Assembly (NCBI RefSeq): GCF_015665295.1
Contig: NZ_JADFAJ010000011.1
Location: 85,652 to 129,539 of the forward strand
Direction of reading: 5' to 3'
DNA: 43,888 nt
Source of the DNA: Maricaulis sp.
Lineage (GTDB): Bacteria > Pseudomonadota > Alphaproteobacteria > Caulobacterales > Maricaulaceae
Shown here: piece after piece, positions 8,516 to 17,002 of the stretch
Layout of the letters: every line of letters begins with the position of its first letter
Numbering within the stretch: the stretch's first letter is position 1
Made by a program: the position numbers and the translations under genes
Notes under the pieces: model-generated
Databases searched by the model: none
Told to the model about the DNA's origin: nothing
Seen by the model: the letters and a program-made list of their open reading frames with translations, nothing else

Positions 8516-9354
8516 CGGCGCGCCACCAGGCAGTCCTGACCGCGCGATTGCAGGGTCGAGCAAAAGCCGACCGCATCATCGCGATCGGCAAAGGCGGCAA
8601 TACGCAGGCGGTGATAGGTGCCGCGGCCGTCGATCTCGACCGAAGCGACATCGGGCGCCATGCCGGACGAGATGTCCGGGAAGCGCGTGCGGAAGGCGAC
8701 CCAGGCAGCCTCGGCATCAGCCTCGGTGCGGAAAGACGCGATCTGGACAACCCAGCTGCCCGACAGGTCAACGCCAATGGTAGCCGTGCCGGCGGCGGCA
8801 GCCGGGACCGGATCGGGCTGGCGGGCGGGGGTCCGGACTTCCGGTTCGGGTTCCGGATCCGGCTGGCGCGCCGGGCGCTGCGGTGCCGGGCGCGGCGTGG
8901 CGTCCGGCAGGGTATCCGTCTCGACACGGGCGCCACCCGCGGCATCATCGGCATCAACCTGTTCGACGCGCAAGGCCGGCCGGCCAGTCTCTTCCAGCGG
9001 TTCTTCCGGCGCCGGACGGACCGAAACCGGATCATCGGTCGTATCATCGCCGGTCAGCCGGTCATAGACTTCCAGATTGGTGTCGGGCGTCGCCTCACCG
9101 CCGGGGTCGGCGGGACGTTCCCGATAGGGTTCCTCGTTGGGAATGAGGCGCGGCGCGCCATCGCGACCACTGTCGCGCAGGCCCTGATTATAGGCGCTCC
9201 AGACCACGCCAAGGAACAGCACGAAGGCCGCGAGCGCCGTGGTCAACAAGAGCAGGCCGCGACGGGCATCCTCGTCACGCGCATCAAAGGTGGCGAATTC
9301 GTCAGCTGGCGGCGCATAGGCCCCGATCCGGCTTTCCTCGTCCTGGTCTGTCAT
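8512..9354 (-). CDS. SPOR-domain membrane protein
   Basis: A bitopic inner-membrane protein of 280 aa. It has a cytoplasmic head of about 32 residues, then one transmembrane helix (LLLTTALAAFVLFLGVVWSA). A long Pro/Glu/Arg-rich periplasmic linker (residues 60-195) follows, and a C-terminal SPOR domain (WVVQIASFRTEADAEAAW to the end) binds denuded septal peptidoglycan. A role at the division site is inferred from the domain. It is translationally coupled to nagZ by a 4-base overlap. The linker is low complexity, so homology searches will mainly hit the SPOR part. Confidence 0.88.
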   Translation of the reverse strand: MTDQDEESRIGAYAPPADEFATFDARDEDARRGLLLLTTALAAFVLFLGVVWSAYNQGLRDSGRDGAPRLIPNEEPYRERPADPGGEATPDTNLEVYDRLTGDDTTDDPVSVRPAPEEPLEETGRPALRVEQVDADDAAGGARVETDTLPDATPRPAPQRPARQPDPEPEPEVRTPARQPDPVPAAAAGTATIGVDLSGSWVVQIASFRTEADAEAAWVAFRTRFPDISSGMAPDVASVEIDGRGTYHRLRIAAFADRDDAVGFCSTLQSRGQDCLVARR

Positions 9355-9451
9355 AAATTCCGGTTCTCACACTTGCCCGGCCGCCACGCGAATCGCGACG
9401 CGCCGCCACAGGATAACACCGCGGTCGATAAGCCCTTACCGCAGCCTCAGT

Positions 9452-10642
9452 CTAGAAATACCCCTGCACGGTGAAAAGCCGTCTGTGCTCTTCCACTGCA
9501 AAGCGATCCGTCATCCCGGCAATATAATCGCACACCGCGCGCGCCGATTGTGCCGTTCCGGCGCCCGTCATACCGGCCTGGACATTGCTTGGCAGCACGC
9601 CGGGATCGCCCAGATACAGGTCAAACAGATCGCTTGTCACCCGGCGGGCCTGGCTCATCATCCGGTTGACCTTGTAGTGCTTGTACATGTGGGCGAAGAG
9701 ATGGCGACGCAGCGCCGCCAGATGCATCAGCATCGGCTCGGAGAAGGCCACGACCGGATGGTCAAGCTCGCGCAGGGCCCGGGCGCTGGCCGGATTCGCC
9801 GCCGCAAGCCGTCGGCCGGTCTCCGCAAGCACATCCTCGACCATGATCCCGATCAACTCGCGCACGGCTTCATGCACGATGATCGCCTGCGGCTTGTCCG
9901 GCCAGCGCGACCGGACCCGGACGAAAATCTCGCCGACGAGCGGCAATTCCAGCAGCGGCTCCATCTCCAGCAGGCCGGAACGCAAACCGTCATCAATGTC
10001 ATGATTATTGTAGGCGATATCGTCGGCCAGGGCCGCGACCTGCGCCTCGAGACCGGCATGGGTGGCAAGCTCCAGATCGCGCCAGCCCTCATAATCGGTA
10101 AAGGCCCAGGGCAGATCCGCCTCGCTTTGGCCCGGCCCCAGGAGCGGCCCGTTGTGCTTGACGACGCCTTCCAGGGTCTCCCAGGTCAGGTTCAGGCCGT
10201 CGAACTCGGGATAGCGGACTTCCAGCTTGGTGACCACGCGCAGAGTCTGGGCATTATGATCGAAGCCGCCGAAATCCTTCATCTTCTGCGCCAGGACACG
10301 CTCGCCCTCATGGCCGAAGGGCGGGTGGCCGAGATCGTGCGCCAGCGCCAGCGCCTCGGCCAGGTCCTCATCGCCGCGAAGCGCCCGCGCCAGTGTGCGG
10401 GCGATCTGCGAGACTTCCAGCGAATGCGTCAGCCGGGTGCGGTACTGATCGCCTTCATGGGCGACGAAGACCTGGGTCTTTTCTTTCAGCCGGCGGAAGG
10501 CGGCAGAGTGGATGATGCGGTCGCGATCGCGCTGGAAAGCATTGCGCATGGTGCTGTCCGGCTGGGCAAAGCGGCGGCCGCGCGATTGCGCGGGATGGCA
10601 GGCATAGGGCGCGCGGGTGCGGTCAGTCGCGGCGATGATCAT
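9452..10642 (-). CDS. dgt: deoxyguanosinetriphosphate triphosphohydrolase-like protein (HD domain)
   Basis: A probable dNTP triphosphohydrolase that controls dNTP pools. The 396-aa protein carries the HD metal site: His73 in RTRLTHSLEVSQIART and His102-Asp103 in ALAHDLGHPPFGHEG. The downstream Asp is in DDIAYNNHDIDD. The N-terminal block STMRNAFQRDRDRIIHSAAF is typical of the alphaproteobacterial dgt-like family. The start at 10642 is preferred because the earlier in-frame ATG at 10735 would reach into the erpA promoter. Divergent from erpA across 95 bp. Confidence 0.92.
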   Translation of the reverse strand: MIIAATDRTRAPYACHPAQSRGRRFAQPDSTMRNAFQRDRDRIIHSAAFRRLKEKTQVFVAHEGDQYRTRLTHSLEVSQIARTLARALRGDEDLAEALALAHDLGHPPFGHEGERVLAQKMKDFGGFDHNAQTLRVVTKLEVRYPEFDGLNLTWETLEGVVKHNGPLLGPGQSEADLPWAFTDYEGWRDLELATHAGLEAQVAALADDIAYNNHDIDDGLRSGLLEMEPLLELPLVGEIFVRVRSRWPDKPQAIIVHEAVRELIGIMVEDVLAETGRRLAAANPASARALRELDHPVVAFSEPMLMHLAALRRHLFAHMYKHYKVNRMMSQARRVTSDLFDLYLGDPGVLPSNVQAGMTGAGTAQSARAVCDYIAGMTDRFAVEEHRRLFTVQGYF

Positions 10643-10673
10643 GTCAGCGGGGCCTTTTATCCGCGCGGGGGGA

Positions 10674-10688
10674 GGTCCATATAGGACC
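10674..10688. promoter_or_regulatory. perfect palindrome between dgt and erpA
   Basis: GGTCC-ATATA-GGACC is a perfect 5-bp inverted repeat around an AT core, in the 95-bp divergent region. A second small hairpin (GCCCC-ATC-GGGGC, 10709-10721) lies 17 bp before the erpA start. It could be an operator, but no known regulator motif (such as IscR) was matched with confidence. Confidence 0.3.
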
Positions 10689-10737
10689 ACACCGGTACAA
10701 ATCCAAAGGCCCCATCGGGGCAAAGACAGGCTCAACC

Positions 10738-11067
10738 ATGACCGTCAATGTCACCCTCTCGGCCTCGGCCGCGAAACAGATCAACGCCATCATCGCCAGC
10801 CAGGCCTCGGCCGGCCTGTTGCGGATCGGTGTGGTCGGCGGCGGCTGTTCGGGCTTTTCCTACACGTTCGACCTTGATGAGACGGTCAATGGCGACGACC
10901 TCGTCATCGAACGTGATGGCGCCAAGGTGGTGATCGACGAGGCCTCCCTGCCCTTCCTCGACGGCTCGGAGATCGACTATGTCGACGAGCTGATCGGCGC
11001 GAGTTTCAAGATCCACAATCCCAACGCCACGGCGGCCTGCGGCTGCGGTACGAGTTTCTCGATCTAG
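10738..11067 (+). CDS. erpA: iron-sulfur cluster insertion/carrier protein, A-type (ErpA)
   Basis: An A-type carrier that delivers Fe-S clusters to apoproteins. The 109-aa length is typical. The three cluster-binding cysteines are in place: Cys37 in GVVGGGCSGFSY, and Cys101 and Cys103 in the C-terminal CGCGTSF. ErpA and IscA are hard to tell apart by eye. ErpA is chosen because the gene stands alone, away from isc/suf genes, next to dgt as in other alphaproteobacteria. Monocistronic; DUF1428 follows after 60 bp. Confidence 0.88.
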   Translation: MTVNVTLSASAAKQINAIIASQASAGLLRIGVVGGGCSGFSYTFDLDETVNGDDLVIERDGAKVVIDEASLPFLDGSEIDYVDELIGASFKIHNPNATAACGCGTSFSI

Positions 11068-11127
11068 CCATCGCCCACCACACCGCACTACGCTATCCCC
11101 CTTGCCAGCCAACGGGAGGAGAAAGCC

Positions 11128-11475
11128 ATGGCCTATGTGCAGGGATATGTTGCAGCCGTGCCTGACGAGAATCGCGATGCCTTCATCGAGAGCAGCGAGA
11201 CGATGTGTGCGATGATGAAGGAATTCGGCGCCTTGCAGGCGGTCGATTGCTGGGGCGTGGATGTACCCGAAGGCGAAGTGACCTCATTCCCCAAGGCCGT
11301 CCAGAAACGCGACGGGGAAACCGTCACCTTTTCCTGGGCCGTCTGGCCGGACAAGGCGACGGCAGATGCCGCAATGGAAAAAATGATGGCGGATCCGCGC
11401 ATGAAGTCCGACGTCATGCCGTTCGACGGCAAACGATTGATCTTTGGCGGGTTTGAGTCGCTCGGGGAGCTCTGA
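11128..11475 (+). CDS. DUF1428 family protein
   Basis: A 115-aa cytoplasmic protein of the YbaA/DUF1428 family, a ferredoxin-like (dimeric alpha-beta barrel) fold of unknown activity. Recognisable pieces are MAYVQGYVAAVPDENRDAF at the N-terminus, then VDCWGVDVPEGEVTSFPKAV, WPDKATADAAMEKMM and PFDGKRLIFGGF at the C-terminus. A good ribosome-binding site (GGGAGGAG) lies 7-9 bp upstream of the ATG. It is 5 bp from the nitroreductase gene, so the two are likely co-transcribed. Confidence 0.9.
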   Translation: MAYVQGYVAAVPDENRDAFIESSETMCAMMKEFGALQAVDCWGVDVPEGEVTSFPKAVQKRDGETVTFSWAVWPDKATADAAMEKMMADPRMKSDVMPFDGKRLIFGGFESLGEL

Positions 11476-11480
11476 CCGAC

Positions 11481-12158
11481 ATGGCAGGCACATTTTCAGA
11501 CATCGCCAGGCGCCGCATTTCGACCCGCGCCTTTCTCGACACACCGGTCAGCGAGGCGGAGATCCGCGAGATTCTCGATACCGCCCGCTGGGCCGCCTCC
11601 GGCGGCAATCTCCAGCCCTGGACGGTGCATGTCGTGACCGGCCAGGCTCGTCTGCGCGTGATCGACACGGTCCGCATGCGTCTCGAGGTCGATCCGTTTG
11701 GCGATGAGAATGATTTCGGCGCCTATCCCAAATCGCTCTGGGAACCCTTCCGCACCCGTCGCCATGCGCTGGGCGAGCAGATGTATGAGACGATGGGGAT
11801 CGGTCGCGACAACAAGGCGGCGCGGCTCAATCACCTGTTGAAGAATTTCGAGTTCTTCGGGGCCCCGGTCGGGCTCTTCTTCAGCCTCGATGCGCGCATG
11901 AACCCCAATCAATGGGGGCATCTGGGCATGTTCATCATGTGCGTCATGCTGGCGGCCGAGGAAAAGGGTCTGGCAACCTGCGCCCAGGAAGCCTGGATGA
12001 CGCGCTGGAAAACCGTCGGCGCCGCCATCGGCCTGTCACCGGAGGAACGCATCTGGTGCGGCATGGCACTGGGCCACGCCGACCCGGACGCCGCGGTCAA
12101 CACGCTGCGCTCGGAACGGGATCCGGTCGACAGCTTCACGACATTTCTGGAGCACTAA
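11481..12158 (+). CDS. nitroreductase family oxidoreductase
   Basis: An FMN-dependent NAD(P)H oxidoreductase of the nitroreductase superfamily, 225 aa. The FMN phosphate-binding start is RRISTRAFLDTPVSEAEI. The substrate-side Ser/Gly motif is ARWAASGGNLQPWTVHVV. The C-terminal half has AAEEKGLATCAQEAW and the closing CGMALGHADPDAAVNTLRSE. The natural substrate is unknown (quinones, nitro compounds and enals are typical). Its 3' end overlaps the convergent lipoprotein gene by 4 bases. Confidence 0.9.
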   Translation: MAGTFSDIARRRISTRAFLDTPVSEAEIREILDTARWAASGGNLQPWTVHVVTGQARLRVIDTVRMRLEVDPFGDENDFGAYPKSLWEPFRTRRHALGEQMYETMGIGRDNKAARLNHLLKNFEFFGAPVGLFFSLDARMNPNQWGHLGMFIMCVMLAAEEKGLATCAQEAWMTRWKTVGAAIGLSPEERIWCGMALGHADPDAAVNTLRSERDPVDSFTTFLEH

Positions 12159-12700
12159 TACAGCCCGTCCGGGATCAGCTCATCGGCCTCCTGGCGTGAA
12201 ATGCGCTGGAAATCGACCTGCATGATGGTCACGCCGCCCTCGGTCGTGACCACCGAATACCCGTCCGGCCCGGTGATCGCCATCACGGTCGAGAACACCC
12301 GTTCGGCACCGTCCTGGCCGCGGTGGGTCTCGTCCGGGAAGATCATGCGGTCGCCGTCCGGCGTCATGGTGCCGTCGGAGACGCCGCCGATGGAGTTGTA
12401 ATAGCGATAGGTGATCACCGCCTCGTCCGCATCCCAGTGATAGAGCGTCTCACCGCGATAGACCTCGCTGCCCTGCGGCACGGCATGAACATCGCGCAGA
12501 TATTGCCCGCCATAAACCGGCTCGTAGCAATGGACGTCAAAGGCCTCCGAGCCCTGGAAGACGCCGGTCCAGCAGGAACCGGCGAGGAAGGCGAGCGGCA
12601 TCAGCTCGTCGCGCAGGACGGGCGCCTCATCCTCGGCCTGGCAGGCGGAGGCCAGCAGGACAACGCCCAGCCCGGCCAAGAAAACCTGTCTCTGCATCAT
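12155..12700 (-). CDS. putative lipoprotein of unknown function
   Basis: A 181-aa protein with a signal peptide ending in a loose lipobox (LLASAC), so Cys20 is probably lipidated. The mature part looks like an all-beta lipocalin-like or DUF1579-like fold. It begins LAFLAGSCWTGVFQG, has alternating strands with many Tyr residues (VITYRYYNSIGG), and closes with VTIMQVDFQRIS. Such proteins often bind small hydrophobic ligands, but that is only a fold-level guess. Convergent with the nitroreductase, divergent from xthA; likely monocistronic. Confidence 0.75.
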   Translation of the reverse strand: MMQRQVFLAGLGVVLLASACQAEDEAPVLRDELMPLAFLAGSCWTGVFQGSEAFDVHCYEPVYGGQYLRDVHAVPQGSEVYRGETLYHWDADEAVITYRYYNSIGGVSDGTMTPDGDRMIFPDETHRGQDGAERVFSTVMAITGPDGYSVVTTEGGVTIMQVDFQRISRQEADELIPDGLY

Positions 12701-12780
12701 CCGTGTCCTCCGCGCCTTTTCTCGTTTGCGAAACGGGTTAGGCTGACCGCTGCATCGCCCACCAGCCCCCGTGACCTGCC

Positions 12781-13569
12781 ATGACCCTGACCGTTGCCTC
12801 CTGGAACGTCAATTCCATCAAGGCCCGCCTGCCCAATGTGCTCGACTGGCTCAGGGACGCCCAGCCGGATGTCGCCTGCCTGCAGGAGATCAAGACGGTT
12901 GACGAGGGCTTCCCGCGGCTGGAGATCGAGGATCTCGGCTATAATGTCGAGACGCATGGCCAGAAGTCCTACAATGGGGTCGCCATCCTCTCGAAACACC
13001 CGATCGAGGAGGTCCGCCGCGGCCTGCCCGGCGATGAGAGTGACGAACAGGCGCGCTATATCGAGGCGGTGATTTCGGCGACCAGCGGCCCGGTCCGCGT
13101 CGCCTCGATCTACCTGCCCAACGGCAATCCGGCACCCGGTCCGAAATACGACTACAAGCTGGCCTGGATGGAACGCCTGCGCCGGCACGCCAAGGGTCTG
13201 CTGGCCTTCGAGGAACCGCTTGTCCTGGCCGGTGACTATAACTGCATCCCGCGCGACAGCGATTGCTGGGACATCGCCGAATGGGAGCGCGACGCGCTCG
13301 CTTTGCCGCAGACCCGCGCCGCCTTTAGGGCGCTCAAATGGCTCGGCCTGACCGAGGCTTTCGAACAGCTCGACGGGCGCGGTCACCAATACACTTTCTA
13401 CGACTACCAGGCCGGGCGCTGGAACAAGGGCCATGGCATCCGCATCGACCACCTCCTGTGTTCACCGCAGGCGGCCGACCGGCTCGAGGGCATCGAGATC
13501 CACACCAGGACGCGCGGCAAGGAGAAGGCCTCCGATCACATCCCGATCGTCGGCAGCTTCAGCCTTTGA
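12781..13569 (+). CDS. xthA: exodeoxyribonuclease III
   Basis: An AP endonuclease/3'-5' exonuclease of the Exo-Endo-Phos family for base excision repair. The 262-aa length is standard. Active-site motifs are all present: SWNVNSIKARL (Asn9/Asn11 region), the metal ligand Glu36 in CLQEIK, and KSYNGVAILSK. GDYNCIP, IRIDHLL and the C-terminal catalytic SDHIPIV complete the set. It stands alone on the plus strand. Confidence 0.96.
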   Translation: MTLTVASWNVNSIKARLPNVLDWLRDAQPDVACLQEIKTVDEGFPRLEIEDLGYNVETHGQKSYNGVAILSKHPIEEVRRGLPGDESDEQARYIEAVISATSGPVRVASIYLPNGNPAPGPKYDYKLAWMERLRRHAKGLLAFEEPLVLAGDYNCIPRDSDCWDIAEWERDALALPQTRAAFRALKWLGLTEAFEQLDGRGHQYTFYDYQAGRWNKGHGIRIDHLLCSPQAADRLEGIEIHTRTRGKEKASDHIPIVGSFSL

Positions 13570-13733
13570 TGCACCGGGCCGGCCTGACACGCGGCAACTG
13601 GCCGAACACGAGAAAGACGCGCCGCCACATACCGGCGCCGGTCACTTATTCGCGTGGATCGCGATTTTCTCTCCAAAGACACGCGCACCTCGTATAGGGT
13701 TTTCTCGAGGGACCAGCCTGCACGGACCAGGAC

Positions 13734-14015
13734 ATGCGCATTTTTTTGATCTCCACCTTCACGCTGGCCATTTATGCCGGTCAGGCCGACGCCCAGCCGC
13801 CGGCCGAAGATGTACGCCCGGCTGCCACCCAGGAGGACCGAGCCAGCGCGCCGCCATCACAGACCCGCAATCACGCCCGGGCAGCCCAGCGCATGGCCCG
13901 GGCCCGGCACGCCTCGCTCGCGACAGGCGATAATGACGCGCCAGCCAGCACGGGCCTGCCCCTGAGCGAAACGGTCGTCAGCCAGGCACCCGCCGCCCCC
14001 GATCCGGACCGGTAG
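13734..14015 (+). CDS. small secreted hypothetical protein
   Basis: A 93-aa protein with a plausible signal peptide (MRIFLISTFTLAIYAGQADA, cleavage near residue 20). A low-complexity mature part rich in Ala, Pro, Arg and Gln follows. No domain was recognised. AGGAC directly precedes the ATG. Its stop codon lies 1 base before the start of the DUF2145 gene, so the two are almost certainly translated from one mRNA. That coupling is the main reason to believe it is real. Confidence 0.6.
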   Translation: MRIFLISTFTLAIYAGQADAQPPAEDVRPAATQEDRASAPPSQTRNHARAAQRMARARHASLATGDNDAPASTGLPLSETVVSQAPAAPDPDR

Positions 14016-14016
14016 C

Positions 14017-14808
14017 ATGCTCCGTCTGATCGCGTGTTGCCTCGTCCTGCTCATTCCCGGCATCCCGGCCGGGGCCGACAGCGATGCCCGCCCGGTCGAT
14101 CATTTCACGCTGCAGGAGGCGGCGAATTTCTCCAAACAGGTCGAGCGTGAACTGGCCGACCAGGGCGCCTATATCGCCCTTGTCTTCCGCTCCGGTCGCC
14201 CGCGCGCGGATCTGCCCGACGGGGTCCGCTACACGCATGGCGCCTTCTGGGTCTATGGCCCGGTAACCGAGGCGGACGGTTCGCAGGGCTATGGCTATGC
14301 GGTCTACAATCTCTACCACGGGCAAGCCGATCCGACGCGCTCGCACCTGGTCCAGGACTGGCCGCTGGACTTCATGCGCGGCGATGCCGTCGGCGAGGTC
14401 GGGGTGATCATTCCCAGCGAGGAGATGCAGATCCGCCTGCTCGATGTGCTCGCCTCGGACCAGTATGACGCCCTGCACCAGCCGGACTATTCCCTGCTCT
14501 CCAACCCGGCCGACCTGCGCTATCAGAACTGCACCGAATTCCTGCTCGATGTGGTCGCGGCAGCGGCCTGGCTGACCGATGACCGGACCCGGATCAAGGT
14601 CAATCTGGACGCCTATTTCCTGCCGACCAGCCTTCGCTTGGGCTGGTGGCAGCGGATGACGGCAGGCTGGTTCGATCCGCGCATTCGCCTCGACGACCAG
14701 ACGAACGGCCCGGTTCGCGTCGCAACCTTCGCCTCAATCAGCGATTTCATGCTGACGTTTGAGCTGGCGGACAATGCCCACGAAATCGAGCGGGTCCCCG
14801 CCGACTGA
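14017..14808 (+). CDS. DUF2145 family periplasmic protein
   Basis: A 263-aa exported protein with a signal peptide (LIACCLVLLIPGIPAGA). It shows the DUF2145 pattern: RSGRPRADLPDGVRYTHGAFW with His74, later the region around Cys172 (QNCTEFLLDVVAAA), and the hydrophobic closing block around RVATFASISDFM. The conserved His/Cys arrangement resembles NlpC/P60-like or transglutaminase-like thiol enzymes, but activity has not been assigned. Directly coupled to the upstream 93-aa secreted protein; convergent with selD. Confidence 0.8.
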   Translation: MLRLIACCLVLLIPGIPAGADSDARPVDHFTLQEAANFSKQVERELADQGAYIALVFRSGRPRADLPDGVRYTHGAFWVYGPVTEADGSQGYGYAVYNLYHGQADPTRSHLVQDWPLDFMRGDAVGEVGVIIPSEEMQIRLLDVLASDQYDALHQPDYSLLSNPADLRYQNCTEFLLDVVAAAAWLTDDRTRIKVNLDAYFLPTSLRLGWWQRMTAGWFDPRIRLDDQTNGPVRVATFASISDFMLTFELADNAHEIERVPAD

Positions 14809-14826
14809 GCAATCGGATCATTCCGG

Positions 14827-15876
14827 TCAGGTCAGCGTGATCCCCGAACCGGTTTCGATGCGGCCGATCACGGCGGCATCGACATGGCCGTGCTCCCGGA
14901 ACCGCGCCAGCACAGCATCAGAACGCTCCGGGGCGCAGCTGACCAGAAGACCGCCGGAGGTCTGCGGGTCACACCACAGGATCTGGTCCAGCCCGGACCA
15001 GTCGCCGGGCGTCTCGATACCGTCTCGCACCGCCGCCCAATTGCGACCTGACGCACCCGTCTTGACCCCGTCTGCCGCCAGCGCGCGGGCCTCCGCGAAG
15101 ACCGGCACGGCGGCCCGGTCGATCACGGCGCGGACGCCGGCGCCCTCGCACATCTCGGTCAAATGGCCGAGCAGGCCAAAGCCGGTGACATCGGTCGCGG
15201 CATGCACACCGCCCAGCGCCGCGAGCCCCGCCCCCGGCGTGTTGAGCCGTGTCGTCGAGGCGACCATCTGCGCATAGCCGTCAGCCGAGAGGCGATCCTG
15301 TTTGAGGGCCGCCGAGAACACGCCGATCCCGATCGGCTTGCCGAGGATCAGCACATCGCCCGGCCGTGCACCGGCATTGGTCAGCAGGCGGTCGGGATGG
15401 ACGGTGCCGAGGGCGACCAGGCCGTAGATCGGCTCGGCCGCATCGATGGAATGACCACCGGCAATCGGCGCCCCGGCGGTTTCGGCCACCGAACGCCCGC
15501 CGGCCAGGATGGCACGGATCATCGCCGCCGGCAGCTTGCCGACCGGCATGCCGACCAGGGCGAGGCAGAAGATCGGAGTCGCGCCCATGGCATAAACGTC
15601 GGACAGGGCATTGGTGGCGGCGATCTTCCCGAAGGTCTCCGGATCGTCAACGATGGGCGTGAAAAAATCCGTGGTGGCGACCAGCGCCATATCGTCATTG
15701 ATGCGCCAGACGGCAGCGTCGTCGCGGGTGGCCGAATCGACGATCAGCTGCGGCGGCACGGGAAAGGCCGAGGCTCCGCCCAATATGTCGGAGAGCACGG
15801 CCGGGTCGAGCTTGCAGCCACACCCGCCACCATGGGCGAGCGAGGAGAGGCGGATCGGGGCTGTGTCATCCATCAT
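14827..15876 (-). CDS. selD: selenide, water dikinase (selenophosphate synthetase)
   Basis: SelD makes selenophosphate from selenide and ATP, the selenium donor for tRNA selenation and selenocysteine. The 349-aa protein has the Gly/Cys-rich catalytic loop HGGGCGCK with Cys19 and Cys21; the active-site residue is Cys, not selenocysteine. The ATP-binding blocks include TTDFFTPIVDDPETFG and NALSDVYAMGA. ATDVTGFGLLGHL and the C-terminal CDPQTSGGLL are also present. Either Met of the MM pair (15876 or 15873) may be the start. Divergent from selU across 33 bp. Confidence 0.96.
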   Translation of the reverse strand: MMDDTAPIRLSSLAHGGGCGCKLDPAVLSDILGGASAFPVPPQLIVDSATRDDAAVWRINDDMALVATTDFFTPIVDDPETFGKIAATNALSDVYAMGATPIFCLALVGMPVGKLPAAMIRAILAGGRSVAETAGAPIAGGHSIDAAEPIYGLVALGTVHPDRLLTNAGARPGDVLILGKPIGIGVFSAALKQDRLSADGYAQMVASTTRLNTPGAGLAALGGVHAATDVTGFGLLGHLTEMCEGAGVRAVIDRAAVPVFAEARALAADGVKTGASGRNWAAVRDGIETPGDWSGLDQILWCDPQTSGGLLVSCAPERSDAVLARFREHGHVDAAVIGRIETGSGITLT

Positions 15877-15909
15877 CGCGAACCTTCCAGTTTTGGCTAG
15901 TCTGCCCCG

Positions 15910-16989
15910 ATGACCGGGATCGACACGCCGATGCAACGCATTGCCACCACTGATGACCTATCCGCGCGCGGATTGGAACGCTTTGATGCCATCATCGATG
16001 TGCGGTCGCCATCCGAATTCGCCGAGGATCACCTGCCCGGTGCCATCAACCTGCCGGTGCTCGATGATGCGGAGCGGGCAAAGGTCGGCACGCACTACAC
16101 CCAGGTCTCGATCTTCGAGGCCCGCCGGATGGGGGCGGCAATCACGGCACGGAATATTTCCGAACATATCGCCACGACCCTGGCGGACAAGGACAAGACG
16201 TTCAAACCGCTGGTCTATTGCTGGCGCGGCGGGATGCGGTCGCAATCCATGGCGACCATTCTCGCCGCGGTCGGCTGGAAAACCACGCTGGTCGCCGGCG
16301 GCTATCGCACCTGGCGGCGCCAGGTCAGTGCCGCCCTTGAAGACGAGCGCGCGCTGCCGGTTGTGCTGATCGATGGCCAGACCGGGACCGCCAAGACCCG
16401 CCTCCTTCACCAGCTTGCCCATCTCGGTGAACAGGTGATCGACCTGGAGGGCCTCGCCCATCATCGCGGCTCGATCTTCGGGGATTTTGTCGACCAGCCC
16501 CAGCCGGGCCAGAAAGCGTTCGAAACCGCGCTGTGGTGCGCCATCCGCGAGCTCGACCCCGCCCGCGCGGTCTATGTCGAGGCGGAAAGCCGCCAGGTCG
16601 GCCAGCGCCGCGTGCCGCAGCGGCTATGGGCCGCCATGCAGGCCGCGCCCCGGATCGAGATCCGGGCACCGGTGGCCGAGCGGGCCCGCTATCTGATAAC
16701 CGCCTATCCCGACCTTGCCGGGGATCGGGACAAGCTGCTGGCCGCCATAGAGGTTTTGCGCCGCTTCCATCCGCGCAGCGATATCGAAGCCTGGCAGGCG
16801 ATGGCCGAGGCGGGCAATCTCGAAGCCCTTGCCGCCGCCCTCGTGACCGCCCATTACGACCCGGCCTATGACCGCGCCCGTAAACGCGATGGCGATGTTG
16901 AAGGGTGTGTCGTGCTTGAAACGCCCAGCCTGTCAGACGATGCGCTGGACGTGCTGGCGACACGCGTGATCGCGGCGCGCCAGGGCTGA
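15910..16989 (+). CDS. selU: tRNA 2-selenouridine synthase
   Basis: SelU (MnmH/YbbB) converts 2-thiouridine at the wobble position of certain tRNAs to 2-selenouridine using selenophosphate. The 359-aa protein has an N-terminal rhodanese domain (FDAIIDVRSPSEFAEDHLPGA) with active Cys104 in YCWRGGMRS. A C-terminal P-loop domain carries the Walker A-like GQTGTAKT at residues 156-163. Both halves look complete. Paired divergently with selD, which supplies its substrate. No selenocysteine-insertion genes (selA, selB) are in view. Confidence 0.95.
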   Translation: MTGIDTPMQRIATTDDLSARGLERFDAIIDVRSPSEFAEDHLPGAINLPVLDDAERAKVGTHYTQVSIFEARRMGAAITARNISEHIATTLADKDKTFKPLVYCWRGGMRSQSMATILAAVGWKTTLVAGGYRTWRRQVSAALEDERALPVVLIDGQTGTAKTRLLHQLAHLGEQVIDLEGLAHHRGSIFGDFVDQPQPGQKAFETALWCAIRELDPARAVYVEAESRQVGQRRVPQRLWAAMQAAPRIEIRAPVAERARYLITAYPDLAGDRDKLLAAIEVLRRFHPRSDIEAWQAMAEAGNLEALAAALVTAHYDPAYDRARKRDGDVEGCVVLETPSLSDDALDVLATRVIAARQG

Positions 16990-17002
16990 CGCCCGTCCGC
17001 GG

